Of a DNA stretch of 64,000 nucleotides, positions 29,008 to 38,177 are shown piece by piece. Positions within the stretch are counted from its first letter, which is position 1, and every line of letters starts with the position of its first letter. The stretch covers positions 248,001-312,000 of the forward strand of contig CP148265.1 in assembly GCA_045345765.1 (NCBI GenBank). The letters are read 5' to 3'. The position numbers were made by a program, and so were the translations under genes. The stretch is from JAOARY01 sp045345765. Lineage in GTDB: Bacteria > Bacillota > Clostridia > Peptostreptococcales > Peptostreptococcaceae. The notes below the pieces were generated by a model. It ran no database searches. It saw only the letters and a list, made by a program, of their open reading frames with translations, and had not been told where the DNA came from.

Positions 29008-29655
29008 TTATAATTTATAACTAATAGCAAAACCATCACTAACTGGTAATAATGATGTTTGTAACTTATCATTTTGACATAAGAAATCCAAATACTTTCT
29101 CATATACTTAACTATTGTCTTTTGTCTTCTAATAACATAGTCATCACTTGCAACCATTCCTTTATGTAATATATTATCTGAAAGTATTAATCCACCTTTT
29201 TTTAAATAAGGTTCTGTAAGTTCATAAAATTCCATATACTTACTTTTAGCAGCATCTAAAAATAATAAATCAAATTCAGTATCTATCATTTTTAAATTTT
29301 CTATTGCATCACCTTCTATAACTTCTATATAATCACTAAGACCAGCTCTTTTGATATTTTCTTTTGCGATTTTAGCCATTTTAGGATTTCTTTCAAAAGT
29401 TTTAATTTTAGCTTCTTTATTACTAGCTAAACACATAAGTATAGATGAATACCCAATTGCTGTTCCTACTTCTATTATCTGCTTTGGTTTATTCATCTTT
29501 ATAAGAACTTCTATAAGTGAAGCAATATCTTTTTTTATTATAGGTACATCATTTTTATATCCATAATCTTCAATTTCCTTTAATATACCTTCATTATCTT
29601 TTAATGTATTAATTATATAATCATTAACCTTAGGATTTGTTATATTATCCAACAA
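29008..29655 (-). CDS. trmR: O-methyltransferase, probable tRNA 5-hydroxyuridine methyltransferase TrmR
   Basis: 215 residues of the class I O-methyltransferase family 3. Motif I reads IIEVGTAIGYSSI (near 60), and DLLFLDAAKSKY near 130 contains the metal-binding aspartate. Bacillus TrmR (YrrM), in the same gene context, methylates 5-hydroxyuridine to 5-methoxyuridine at tRNA position 34; the adjacent trhP-like gene would make its substrate. Start is TTG 29655, with AGGATG just upstream. It is separated from trhP by 12 bases, consistent with co-translation. Confidence 0.82.
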   Translation of the reverse strand: MLDNITNPKVNDYIINTLKDNEGILKEIEDYGYKNDVPIIKKDIASLIEVLIKMNKPKQIIEVGTAIGYSSILMCLASNKEAKIKTFERNPKMAKIAKENIKRAGLSDYIEVIEGDAIENLKMIDTEFDLLFLDAAKSKYMEFYELTEPYLKKGGLILSDNILHKGMVASDDYVIRRQKTIVKYMRKYLDFLCQNDKLQTSLLPVSDGFAISYKL

Positions 29656-29675
29656 ATTTCATCCTTTCCATAGAA

Positions 29676-29697
29676 ATAGGTGGCTAAGCCACCCTAT
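29676..29697 (-). terminator. Short hairpin between mltG and trmR
   Basis: Inverted repeat GGTGGCT/AGCCACC with a short loop and one bulge lies directly after the mltG stop. The T run behind it on the minus strand is short (CTATTTCT). It is a weak terminator or attenuator at best. Confidence 0.35.
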
Positions 29698-29698
29698 T

Positions 29699-30709
29699 TT
29701 ATCTGTTTAAATTTTTTCTCTTTGCATTATTATGCGCTCTTAAAGTCTTTGTAAAAGTATGAGAACCATCCTTTTTTGCAACAAAGAATAAATAATCAAC
29801 ATCACTTGGATAAAGTGCTGCATTTATTGATTTTTCTCCTGGACAGCTAATTGGTCCTGGAGGTAGACCTTTGTATTTATAAGTATTATATGGAGATTCT
29901 ATCTCTAAATCCTTATTTAAAAGTCTTGGTTTTATTTCTGGAAGTAAGTATTGCACAGTTGCACAAGATTGTAATTTCATATTTATATCTAATCTATTGT
30001 AAAAAACAGCTGAAATAAGAGGTCTTTCTTCATCTTTTTTTGCTTCTCTTTCAACGATAGAAGCCATTGTAACAAGCTCATTTATAGAAATTTTTCTTTC
30101 CTTTAACACTTGATAATATTCTTCCTTAAAAACATTATTAAATCTATTTAGCATAATTTTGATTATTATCTCTTCATCTTCCTCAAGAGGAAATTCATAA
30201 GTGTCTGGAAATAAAAAACCTTCAAGTGAATTTATATTTTTTTCATTTAAAAATTTATAATCTTTATTAAATGAAGAAATATCATTTGCTTTTTTTATAA
30301 ATTCATCCTCATCAACAATATTTGACTCAGAAAGTTTTTTTGCAATCTGCTTTAAATTATATCCTTCTGGTATTGTCACTTTCTTTTGCTTTATATAAAC
30401 CTTTCCTTCATTTAATATATTTAATATTTCCTTTACATCCATACTTCTATATAATCTATATTTACCAGCTTTAATATCCATAAGTTTTTCATTTTTGGCA
30501 AATATCTTAAAAGTAAAAGCGTTCTTTATTACATCTTTTTGTTCTAATTCTCTTGCAGCTTCATTAAAGGATGATCCCATCTTTATATCAATCAGATATT
30601 CAGCTAAGTCATTTTCATCAATTGGCTTTAAAGAATTATTATAATAATTAAATAGTAAAAAAGAAGATATAAAAATCACAGCACAAAGCAATAAAAGGAT
30701 TTTTTTCAT
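29699..30709 (-). CDS. mltG: Endolytic murein transglycosylase MltG
   Basis: 336 residues from ATG 30709 (AGAGAG upstream; the longer frame starts at a TTG inside the spacer). One N-terminal membrane anchor (about residues 2-24) precedes a LysM-like region (VTIPEGYNLKQIAKKL near 110) and the YceG catalytic domain. The family's catalytic glutamate is in MASIVEREAKKDEE, and GPISCPG also matches. MltG cuts nascent glycan strands and sets their length. It heads the unit running into trmR-trhP-udk. Confidence 0.95.
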   Translation of the reverse strand: MKKILLLLCAVIFISSFLLFNYYNNSLKPIDENDLAEYLIDIKMGSSFNEAARELEQKDVIKNAFTFKIFAKNEKLMDIKAGKYRLYRSMDVKEILNILNEGKVYIKQKKVTIPEGYNLKQIAKKLSESNIVDEDEFIKKANDISSFNKDYKFLNEKNINSLEGFLFPDTYEFPLEEDEEIIIKIMLNRFNNVFKEEYYQVLKERKISINELVTMASIVEREAKKDEERPLISAVFYNRLDINMKLQSCATVQYLLPEIKPRLLNKDLEIESPYNTYKYKGLPPGPISCPGEKSINAALYPSDVDYLFFVAKKDGSHTFTKTLRAHNNAKRKNLNR

Positions 30710-30780
30710 ATATTTCAACTCTCTTTATAAAAATTTTTGTTTATCTCTATAATTATATATATTTCTTTTGAATTTTACAA

Positions 30781-30827
30781 GAAAAAATAAAACATCTTAT
30801 AAAATAAACAATTTTATAAGATGTTTT
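30781..30827 (-). terminator. Terminator of the nucleoside salvage operon
   Basis: A perfect 16-bp stem (30789-30804 with 30812-30827) is followed on the minus strand by TATTTTTTC. It lies about 50 bases after the pdp stop codon and before mltG. Confidence 0.87.
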
Positions 30828-30879
30828 ATAATTAAAATTATAAAGTAATTAATTCTTATTATTATAAGTAAAATTACTA

Positions 30880-32208
30880 TTAATTAAATTTTTTGATTCC
30901 GTTCTTATCAACTATACCATAGATAAGTTTTCTTTCTTCTGGTTTAATATCTGATACTTTATATGCATTTAATACTCTATCATATGCACTATCTTTTTTA
31001 GATTCATCATTTAAATAAAGTCTAGCTATAACATCACCTTCATTTACTTTTTCTCCTACTTTTTTAAGTAGTTTAAGTCCTGCTGATAAATCAATTTCAC
31101 TTTCCTTTGTTTCTCTTCCTGCACCTAATATAAGTGCTCCTATACCAATTTCTTCTGCATCTATTTTATTAATAAATCCAGCCTTCGTAGCTTTAACATC
31201 AACTTCTAAATTAGCTTTTGGAAGTAATTCATAATTATCTACAACCAAAGGATTTCCACCTTGAGCTTCTATAAATACTTTTAATTTTTCTAATGCTTTT
31301 TTAGAATTTATAGCGTCTTCTAACATAGCTCTAGCTTCATCAAAATCTTTTGCAACTTTCGATAATACTAACATATAAGAACCTAAAGTTAAGCAAAGTT
31401 CTGTAAAGTCTTTTGGTCCATTACCTTTTAATGTTTCTATCGCTTCTATAACTTCTAAACTATTACCAACTGCACAACCTAAAGGTTGATCCATATCTGT
31501 TATAACACCAATCGTTTCTCTGTCCATACCATTTCCGATATCAACCATAGCTTTTGCTAAAGCAAAAGAATCATCTTGCGTCTTCATAAAAGCACCACTA
31601 CCAGTTTTAACATCTAAAACTATAGCATCTGCACCAGAAGCTAATTTTTTACTCATTATAGAACTTGCAATTAAAGATAAATTATCAACTGTAGCTGTAA
31701 CATCTCTTAATGCATATAATTTTTTATCTGCTGGTACTATTGAAGCTGTTTGTCCGCAAACTGCAACTTTATGTGTATTTACATTGTTTATAAATTTTTC
31801 GTCTTCTAAATTGATAGAAAATCCAGGAATTGCTTCTAATTTATCTAATGTTCCTCCTGTATGACCAAGACCTCTTCCAGACATTTTTGCAACTGGAGCA
31901 TTACAAGCTGCAACAAGTGGTGCTAATGCAATCGTTGTCTTATCACCAACTCCTCCAGTTGAATGCTTATCTACTTTAATACCTTCTATCTTTGATAAAT
32001 CTACTACATCACCTGAATGCATCATTTCTCTAGTTAGATTTACAGTCTCTTCATTAGTCATTTTTTGAAAATAAATTGCCATCATTAATGCTGACACTTG
32101 ATAATCAGGTATTTCACCTTTTACATAACCATCTACAAAAAACTTTATTTCTTCTTTAGTAAGTTCTTTACCATCTCTTTTTTTCTTAATTAAATCATAC
32201 ATTCTCAT
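30880..32208 (-). CDS. pdp: Pyrimidine-nucleoside phosphorylase
   Basis: 442 residues. Splits uridine, thymidine and deoxyuridine with phosphate into base and (deoxy)ribose-1-phosphate. The family signature SGRGLGHTGGTLDKLEAI spans about residues 110-127, KHSTGGVGDKT is the phosphate-binding loop, and KTGSGAFM is present. Length fits the dimeric bacterial enzymes. Shine-Dalgarno GGAGAAG precedes ATG 32208. As the last gene of deoB-punA-pnp-pdp it supplies sugar phosphates to phosphopentomutase. Confidence 0.96.
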   Translation of the reverse strand: MRMYDLIKKKRDGKELTKEEIKFFVDGYVKGEIPDYQVSALMMAIYFQKMTNEETVNLTREMMHSGDVVDLSKIEGIKVDKHSTGGVGDKTTIALAPLVAACNAPVAKMSGRGLGHTGGTLDKLEAIPGFSINLEDEKFINNVNTHKVAVCGQTASIVPADKKLYALRDVTATVDNLSLIASSIMSKKLASGADAIVLDVKTGSGAFMKTQDDSFALAKAMVDIGNGMDRETIGVITDMDQPLGCAVGNSLEVIEAIETLKGNGPKDFTELCLTLGSYMLVLSKVAKDFDEARAMLEDAINSKKALEKLKVFIEAQGGNPLVVDNYELLPKANLEVDVKATKAGFINKIDAEEIGIGALILGAGRETKESEIDLSAGLKLLKKVGEKVNEGDVIARLYLNDESKKDSAYDRVLNAYKVSDIKPEERKLIYGIVDKNGIKKFN

Positions 32209-32266
32209 AATCTATCTTCTCCTTATTCATTCTTCCCGTGTTTTTATTTTTATTTATATTTTTTAT

Positions 32267-33082
32267 TTATATTCTTTTAACTATTTCTTTTACAAGTCTT
32301 ATAAACTTAGGTCTTGATTTTTCTGCCATAGCCATAACTTCTTCATGCGTTGTTTCAAAATCTTTTTCTTCTCCAACAGCCATATCAGTTATACATGAAA
32401 TTCCAAGAACATTCATAGAAGCATGGTTTGCAACTATAACCTCTGGAACTGTTGACATTCCTATAACATCAGCACCTAATCTTTTTAGCATCACAAGTTC
32501 ACTATTTGAAAAATAATAAGGTCCTGTAACACTAGCATATATACCTTCTTTTACATCTATATCCAAATCCTTAGCTACATCTTTAGCTAAAGCTCTTAAA
32601 TCTTTTTTATAAGCCTCTGACATATCAGGGAATCTTACTCCAAATTCACTCATATTAGGCCCCATTAAAGGATTATCACCAGTAAAATTAATATGGTCTT
32701 TTATTAGCATTAAAGCACCTGGATAAAGCATGTCTTTATTCATTCCACCACAAGCATTTGTAACTATTATAGTTTCTATTCCTAATAGTTTCATAACTCT
32801 TACAGGCATAGTAACTTCTTTCATAGTATAACCTTCATAATAATGGAATCTTCCTTGCATTATCATTACTTGCTTTCCATTCAAATCTCCTATAACAAAT
32901 CTTCCAGCATGACCCTCTACTGTTGATACAGGAAAATTAGGTATATCTTTATAATCTATATATAATGGATTTTGTATTTCATCTGCTAACACACCTAAGC
33001 CTGAACCTAGAATCATTCCTATTTCTAAATCTTTTGTCAATTTAGATTTTATATATTCACAAGCTTTTTTAATTTTTTCCAT
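32267..33082 (-). CDS. Purine nucleoside phosphorylase paralogue with altered base-binding residues
   Basis: 271 residues, homologous along its whole length to the neighbouring punA. Phosphate and ribose contacts are kept: GSGLG (26-30), EGHAGR, GRFHYYEG and GMSTVPE. Two purine contacts differ. The conserved GPTYETPAE has become GPYYFSNSE, putting F191 where the base-binding Glu should be. CITNMA has become CITDMA, putting D233 where Asn243 of human PNP lies. NAAGG is also NACGG. The enzyme is probably active but with a different base preference, perhaps 6-amino purines. It is not a pseudogene: frame and length are intact. Confidence 0.88.
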   Translation of the reverse strand: MEKIKKACEYIKSKLTKDLEIGMILGSGLGVLADEIQNPLYIDYKDIPNFPVSTVEGHAGRFVIGDLNGKQVMIMQGRFHYYEGYTMKEVTMPVRVMKLLGIETIIVTNACGGMNKDMLYPGALMLIKDHINFTGDNPLMGPNMSEFGVRFPDMSEAYKKDLRALAKDVAKDLDIDVKEGIYASVTGPYYFSNSELVMLKRLGADVIGMSTVPEVIVANHASMNVLGISCITDMAVGEEKDFETTHEEVMAMAEKSRPKFIRLVKEIVKRI

Positions 33083-33107
33083 GAATAATCCCCCAATCTA
33101 TTTTTAT

Positions 33108-33152
33108 TAAAAACAATTATAGATTCTTAAATAATAATATTTAAGAATCTAT
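33108..33152 (-). terminator. Hairpin between the two purine phosphorylase genes
   Basis: A perfect 15-bp stem (33119-33133 with 33138-33152) with a 4-base loop is followed on the minus strand by ATTGTTTTT. It can attenuate transcription from deoB-punA into the second phosphorylase and pdp, which would let the two paralogues be expressed at different levels. Confidence 0.65.
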
Positions 33153-33204
33153 AACAATCATTTTTAGATATATTTTTTATTAAAATATATAAGAATTTAT
33201 AAAA

Positions 33205-34023
33205 CTACATTTTCTTTAATGTATTTTTAACAAGATTTATAAAATCTTTTTTAACTCTTTGAGTAGTTTCTATAACTTCTTCATGATTTAATGGTTGCTC
33301 TAATATTCCAGCAGCCATATTAGTTATACAAGATATTCCTAAAACTCTCATTCCACCATGAACAGCAGCAGTAACTTCTGGTACAGTCGACATACCAACA
33401 GCATCAGCGCCTAACATTCTAGCCATGTTTACTTCAGCTGGAGTTTCATAAGTAGGTCCACTCATGAATATATAAACGCCCTCTTTAACATTAAGATTCA
33501 TTTCTTTAGCAGTTTCTTTAGCTAAAGCCATGTATTCTCTATCATATGCAGTAGACATATCTGGGAATCTTACTCCAAGATCACTATCATTTGGTCCCAT
33601 TAAAGGATTGTTAAATGCAAAGTTTATATGATCATTTATTATCATTAAATCTCCTGGTACATACTCTTTATTAACTCCACCAGCTGCATTTGTAACCATT
33701 ACACTATTTATTCCAAGTTCCTTCATAACTCTTACTGGGAATGTTACTTCTTTCATCTTGTAACCTTCGTAGTAGTGGAATCTTCCTTGCATAGCTACAA
33801 CTTTTTTACCTTCTAAATCTCCTATTACTAATCTACCAGCATGACCTTCAACTGTAGATACAGGGAAATTAGGTATTTCTTTATAATCTATAAATATTGG
33901 GTTTTGAATTTCTTCTCCTAAAACACCAAGTCCTGAACCTAATATCATTCCTATTTCTGGTTGTATATCTATTTTCCCTTTGATATACTCTGCTGCTTCT
34001 TTAATCATTTTTTTGTAATCCAT
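33205..34023 (-). CDS. punA: Purine nucleoside phosphorylase
   Basis: 272 residues from ATG 34023 (GGGAGG 8 bases upstream). Trimeric-type PNP that splits inosine and guanosine. All canonical motifs are present: GSGLG, EGHAGR, GRFHYYEGY, NAAGG, GPTYETPAE with the base-binding Glu, GMSTVPE, and CITNMAAG with the base-binding Asn. It follows deoB by about 120 bases and precedes its divergent paralogue. Confidence 0.95.
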   Translation of the reverse strand: MDYKKMIKEAAEYIKGKIDIQPEIGMILGSGLGVLGEEIQNPIFIDYKEIPNFPVSTVEGHAGRLVIGDLEGKKVVAMQGRFHYYEGYKMKEVTFPVRVMKELGINSVMVTNAAGGVNKEYVPGDLMIINDHINFAFNNPLMGPNDSDLGVRFPDMSTAYDREYMALAKETAKEMNLNVKEGVYIFMSGPTYETPAEVNMARMLGADAVGMSTVPEVTAAVHGGMRVLGISCITNMAAGILEQPLNHEEVIETTQRVKKDFINLVKNTLKKM

Positions 34024-34146
34024 CTTTGTACCTCCCAAGAATATTTTTGAATTTGATTCTATCTTTTATATATAAAATAAGCAGATAAAACAATTAAGCT
34101 TTATTATTTATATTTTTTATATTACTTAATAAAAATATTTATTTAC

Positions 34147-35319
34147 TTATTTCATTATCATAGATTTAAAGCTTTCACCGTATTTTGGTGCTTTTACATC
34201 TAATATATCAGCAACTGTAGCACCTATATCTGAAAATGTTTTTCTTATTCCTAGGTTAACACCAGGCTTAACATTCTTTCCATAAACCAATATTGGTATA
34301 TATTCTCTTGTATGATCTGTTCCAACATGAGTTGGATCATTTCCATGATCAGCAGTAAGAATTAATATATCATCATCATTTAGATTTTCTATAATTTCTG
34401 GAATTCTAGCATCGAATTCTTCAATCGCTTGTTTGTAACCTTCTACATTTCTTCTATGACCATACATAGCATCAAAATCAACTAGATTAGTAAATATCAA
34501 ACCATTATTCTCTTCTTTAAGATATTTAATAGTTTGGTCAACACCATCCATATTACTCTTTGTATGAATAGCTTCTGTTACACCTTTTTGATTATATATA
34601 TCTTCAATCTTACCAACTGCAATCATATCAAGACCAGCAGCTTTAATATTATCTAATACTGTATCTTCAAAAGGATCTAATGAATAATCCCTTCTATTTG
34701 GAGTTCTTTTGAAGTTTCCTTCTTCACCTACAAAAGGTCTTGCAATAATTCTAGCTACTGCATTTTCCCCTTGCATAATATCTCTTGCAATTTGACACAT
34801 TTCGTATAATTTTTCAAGAGGTATTACTTCTTCGTGTGCCGCTATTTGGAATACGCTATCAGCAGATGTATAAACTATTGGATTTTTAGTTTCCATATGC
34901 TCTTTTCCAAGCTCATCTAATATAGCTGTACCAGAAGCTGGTTTATTTCCTAAAACTTTTGTATTTGTTTTCTTTTCAAATTCTTCTATTATTTCTTTTG
35001 TAAATCCATTTGGAAAAGTCTTAAAAGGTTCATCAACTCTTATTCCTGCAATTTCCCAATGACCAGTTGTCGTATCTTTACCTTGAGAAACTTCATCTGA
35101 TTTACCATATGCACCTATAGGGCTTTTTACACCTTCAATTGCATCAAAACCATCTATATTCCCTACACCTAGGTTTAATAAATTAGGGATTTTTATATCT
35201 TTTGTATTTTTTATTATATTCCCAAAAGTATTAGTGCCTTCATCATTAAATTTCTTTGCATCTGGAAGTTGCCCAACTCCTAAACTATCCATAACTACAA
35301 GAACTACTCTTTTACTCAT
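34147..35319 (-). CDS. deoB: Phosphopentomutase
   Basis: 390 residues. Interconverts (deoxy)ribose-1- and -5-phosphate. Alkaline-phosphatase-like metal sites are visible: VVMDSLGVGQLPDA at the N terminus, the phospho-acceptor threonine region KDTTTGHWE (near 80-88), and LTADHGNDPTHVGTDHTRE near the C terminus. It is the first gene of the salvage operon, whose phosphorylases feed it with sugar-1-phosphates. Shine-Dalgarno GAGGAG lies upstream of ATG 35319. Confidence 0.97.
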   Translation of the reverse strand: MSKRVVLVVMDSLGVGQLPDAKKFNDEGTNTFGNIIKNTKDIKIPNLLNLGVGNIDGFDAIEGVKSPIGAYGKSDEVSQGKDTTTGHWEIAGIRVDEPFKTFPNGFTKEIIEEFEKKTNTKVLGNKPASGTAILDELGKEHMETKNPIVYTSADSVFQIAAHEEVIPLEKLYEMCQIARDIMQGENAVARIIARPFVGEEGNFKRTPNRRDYSLDPFEDTVLDNIKAAGLDMIAVGKIEDIYNQKGVTEAIHTKSNMDGVDQTIKYLKEENNGLIFTNLVDFDAMYGHRRNVEGYKQAIEEFDARIPEIIENLNDDDILILTADHGNDPTHVGTDHTREYIPILVYGKNVKPGVNLGIRKTFSDIGATVADILDVKAPKYGESFKSMIMK

Positions 35320-35626
35320 AAGAATTCTCCTCTCATCTTAAGATTATAGCTATCAAAACCTTTTCTTTTTATATAATCAAAATAAAAATGAAATTCCAGA
35401 TACAACTAGAACTTCATCACAATTCAATTAAAAAAGATTTTGATTTTAATAATCGATATCTTAAACTCAAATATTATAAACATCAATATTTTATTAGGAT
35501 TTTATTAATTAATCATATGCTTATATTTTTTTTCATTTATATTTTTTTTATTAGGATATTAAAGATTTTACCACTAAACGCGATTGTTTTCAATGGTATT
35601 CGTTTTAAATATTTATTTTAATTACT
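35320..35626. other. Intergenic region upstream of deoB
   Basis: About 300 AT-rich bases with no credible gene; a short plus-strand open frame here has no Shine-Dalgarno and biased AT-rich composition. An imperfect palindrome (35570-35597) can fold in the minus-strand RNA as a 9-bp stem with two G-U pairs. A TATAAT lies on the minus strand near 35350 without a good -35. The region presumably carries the deoB promoter and its control. Confidence 0.4.
35570..35597 (-). promoter_or_regulatory. Imperfect palindrome between xerD and deoB
   Basis: ACCATTGAA and TTTAGTGGT can pair over 9 positions in minus-strand RNA, two of them G-U. No T tract follows. It could be an operator for a deoxynucleoside-responsive regulator or a weak structure at the xerD 3' end; the sequence does not decide. 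Confidence 0.25.
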
Positions 35627-36511
35627 TTAATCTCTTATTCCTGCCTTCTTAAATTCTTCTCTAATACTTTTTTTAGAATGTTGTAAATATGTTTGTATGC
35701 TTGAAATATTTAAATTTCCTAGTATTTCACTTATTATTTTTAAATCTGCACCTCTCGATAACATATGTATTGCAAATGAATGTCTTAATAATCTTGGTGT
35801 TACATTTTTATCTAAATCTAATTGATTCGTATATTTTTTTATTATTTTCCAAAGTCCTTGTCTTGTGAATTTTTCACCTTTTTGATTTAAAAATAAATAA
35901 TCTACTTCACCTTTTTTTAATAAAAATTTTCTACTTTCATGAATATAAAGATTTAAAAATTCTTTATTTTTATTATTTAAAGGTATCGCTCTTTTATGCT
36001 TTTGATCACCTAAATTTATAAATTCATATTCAAATTTAACATCACTAAGTTTTAGTTCTACAAGCTCTGTTACTCTCATTCCTGTGCCATATAAAACTTC
36101 TAGTATAGCCTTATCCCTCTTTCCTTTTACCGTAGTCAAATCAGGTGCAGAAAGCAAAAGTTCTATTTCTTCTTCTGTTAATATTTCAATATCCATCTTT
36201 TCAAGTTTTGGTTTTTTTATATTTGAAGTCGGATTTTTATCACATATTTTTTTTAGTAGCAAATATTCATGAAATGATTTAATTGAAGAAATATTTCTTG
36301 ATATACTTGATTGCGAATTATTATTAGTCTCCAAATAAATTATAAAAGTAAATATATCATTTTCATTCATATCTTCTATATTTTTATCTATGCTTCTTAT
36401 ATAGGTATCATATTTTTTTAAATCTCTTTCATACGATAAAATTGTATTATTAGATAAATTTTTTATATCTTTTATATATTCAATATATCCATCTATAAGT
36501 CTTTCTAACAT
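35627..36511 (-). CDS. xerD: Tyrosine recombinase XerD
   Basis: 294 residues. Site-specific recombinase of the Xer family, which resolves chromosome dimers at dif. The N-terminal SAM-like core-binding domain covers about residues 1-85. The catalytic domain shows GTGMRVTEL (first Arg), LLRHSFAIHML (His-Arg box) and the nucleophile region SIQTYLQHSKKS. Position between nudF and deoB matches the chromosomal xerD of Bacillus and clostridia, so a housekeeping role is favoured over a mobile-element integrase. Confidence 0.92.
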   Translation of the reverse strand: MLERLIDGYIEYIKDIKNLSNNTILSYERDLKKYDTYIRSIDKNIEDMNENDIFTFIIYLETNNNSQSSISRNISSIKSFHEYLLLKKICDKNPTSNIKKPKLEKMDIEILTEEEIELLLSAPDLTTVKGKRDKAILEVLYGTGMRVTELVELKLSDVKFEYEFINLGDQKHKRAIPLNNKNKEFLNLYIHESRKFLLKKGEVDYLFLNQKGEKFTRQGLWKIIKKYTNQLDLDKNVTPRLLRHSFAIHMLSRGADLKIISEILGNLNISSIQTYLQHSKKSIREEFKKAGIRD

Positions 36512-36525
36512 TAAATGCTCCCCAC

Positions 36526-37065
36526 TTATTTTCCTAAAATTTCATCTTTAACCATCATAAGGCCAAGTATAGTTTTTCCATCTTCTATCTTGTTTTCTTT
36601 TACCATTTCATATACATCTTCTATTTTATATTTGTATGATTCCAAAAACTCACCTTCATCCAAATTAACCGTTCCCTTTTTTAAATCTTTTGCTAAATAA
36701 ATGTATAATTTCTCATTTGAAAATCCCGGTGAAGTATAAAAACTAGTTACAAGCTCTATATTTTCTGTTTTATACCCAGTTTCTTCTTCTAACTCCCTTT
36801 TTGCACATTCTAATGGATCTTCCTTAGCCTCCAATTTTCCTGCTGGAAGTTCTAATAACACATCTTCAATGGCTTTTCTAAATTGTTTTACCATCAAAAT
36901 ATTTTTTTGGTCATCCAAAGCTATAATAGCCACTCCACCATTATGTTCAATTATTTCTCTTTTTCCATATTTCATATCTGGAAGTTCAACTGTATCTATT
37001 CTAAGATTCAAAACCCTACCATTATAAATTCTTTCCGTACTCATAGTTTCTTCTTTCATAACCAT
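36526..37065 (-). CDS. nudF: ADP-ribose pyrophosphatase (NUDIX hydrolase)
   Basis: 179 residues from ATG 37065 (AGGAGAG 7 bases upstream; the longer frame runs back into the preceding gene). The NUDIX box runs through GKLEAKEDPLECAKRELEEE (about residues 77-96) and ends ETGY, carrying the REx2EE metal ligands. Family members hydrolyse ADP-ribose to AMP and ribose-5-phosphate. It lies just upstream of xerD, 14 bases away, and after the DUF3866 gene, an order found in many clostridia. Confidence 0.93.
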   Translation of the reverse strand: MVMKEETMSTERIYNGRVLNLRIDTVELPDMKYGKREIIEHNGGVAIIALDDQKNILMVKQFRKAIEDVLLELPAGKLEAKEDPLECAKRELEEETGYKTENIELVTSFYTSPGFSNEKLYIYLAKDLKKGTVNLDEGEFLESYKYKIEDVYEMVKENKIEDGKTILGLMMVKDEILGK

Positions 37066-37078
37066 AAAAATTCTCTCC

Positions 37079-38140
37079 TTATCTTGAAATGTAGTAAGCA
37101 CAACCTCCACAAGATTTAAAAAACTCTTCATCATCGAAGTAATTTCTCCCCATAGATTTAACTTTCATCTCATAATAATCTAAAGCTTCTTTTGTTATAT
37201 CATCTTTAAGATATATAAATTCATGTTTACTATCTAATTTATTTTCTTTTATTTGTTTTTTTACATAATTAAGCCTATTTTCATCCTGTATGTTTACAGG
37301 TATATAGGCCTTTGTAAAGGTTAAATCCTTAAGAATAGTAAGCATATGATGACTAAAACCATAATGTCTCTTTCTTTTATCTGCAAAACTAACTCTAGGA
37401 ATCATAATAGCTTTTCCTTTAAATAAATTTACACAATCTATTATATTCGCCTGGTCTACTCCTGAAAATCCATATTTAGTTCCAGTTCCTGTTATTCCAG
37501 GACCCATAGAAATAAATACTACATCTGCATTTAAATATTCCTTTGCAAAAATAACAGCTGTTTTATAATTTATAGCCTCATAATCACCACCAAATGCATT
37601 CCCACAAGTAATAACACTATCTATTATACCCTTTTTCTTTAATAATTTTATATTATTACTTAAAAAAGCAGGTAATGCACCTTCGTCAGTCATAATATAA
37701 ATAATTTTTTTATCTTTATTTAGATATTTATAAGAACAAGCAAATGGAACCAACATACTGTGCAATAAACCTGTTACAACAGGTAAATTATTTAAGGTTT
37801 TAAAAGCTTCTATTTTATTTTTATATTCTTCAAATTCTTCTATTGATTTTACCTTAATTTGCATAGGCGTATATCTAAGTTTCATTATATGACCATCTTT
37901 TGATTGCTCTTTTAATTTATTATCTAAATTAGAAATAACAAAATGATATCCACCTGTGCCAAGACTAAGTTCAACTGCTGTTGTATTTATAAGAACTTGG
38001 TTTCCAACCTTAGCCCTATTAGACATATTCAAATAATTATAAGCCTTTTGTTTTTTATCTTCTACTAATACTAATAACTCCTGAATATTTTGATCTTCCT
38101 TTAATACTTCTATCACTTTTGCTTCTTTTACACTCAGCAT
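37079..38140 (-). CDS. DUF3866 family protein
   Basis: 353 residues of the DUF3866 family, whose function is unknown. Visible blocks are NTTAVELSLGTGGYHFVISN (about 52-71), PVVTGLLHSMLVP, TCGNAFGGDYEAIN and SMGPGITGTGTKYGFSG, all rich in glycines as in a nucleotide- or cofactor-binding fold. Two cysteines sit at the very C terminus (SCGGCAYYISR). It lies in the nudF-xerD neighbourhood, as commonly seen in Firmicutes, but no pathway follows from that. Confidence 0.8.
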   Translation of the reverse strand: MLSVKEAKVIEVLKEDQNIQELLVLVEDKKQKAYNYLNMSNRAKVGNQVLINTTAVELSLGTGGYHFVISNLDNKLKEQSKDGHIMKLRYTPMQIKVKSIEEFEEYKNKIEAFKTLNNLPVVTGLLHSMLVPFACSYKYLNKDKKIIYIMTDEGALPAFLSNNIKLLKKKGIIDSVITCGNAFGGDYEAINYKTAVIFAKEYLNADVVFISMGPGITGTGTKYGFSGVDQANIIDCVNLFKGKAIMIPRVSFADKRKRHYGFSHHMLTILKDLTFTKAYIPVNIQDENRLNYVKKQIKENKLDSKHEFIYLKDDITKEALDYYEMKVKSMGRNYFDDEEFFKSCGGCAYYISR

Positions 38141-38177
38141 ATCTTATTATACCCCAATTCTTTTATTAAATTAAACG

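Noticed and set aside
35388..35621. Plus-strand open frame of 77 codons upstream of deoB
   Set aside because: AT-rich low-complexity translation, no Shine-Dalgarno, and it lies in a regulatory gap of a minus-strand operon.
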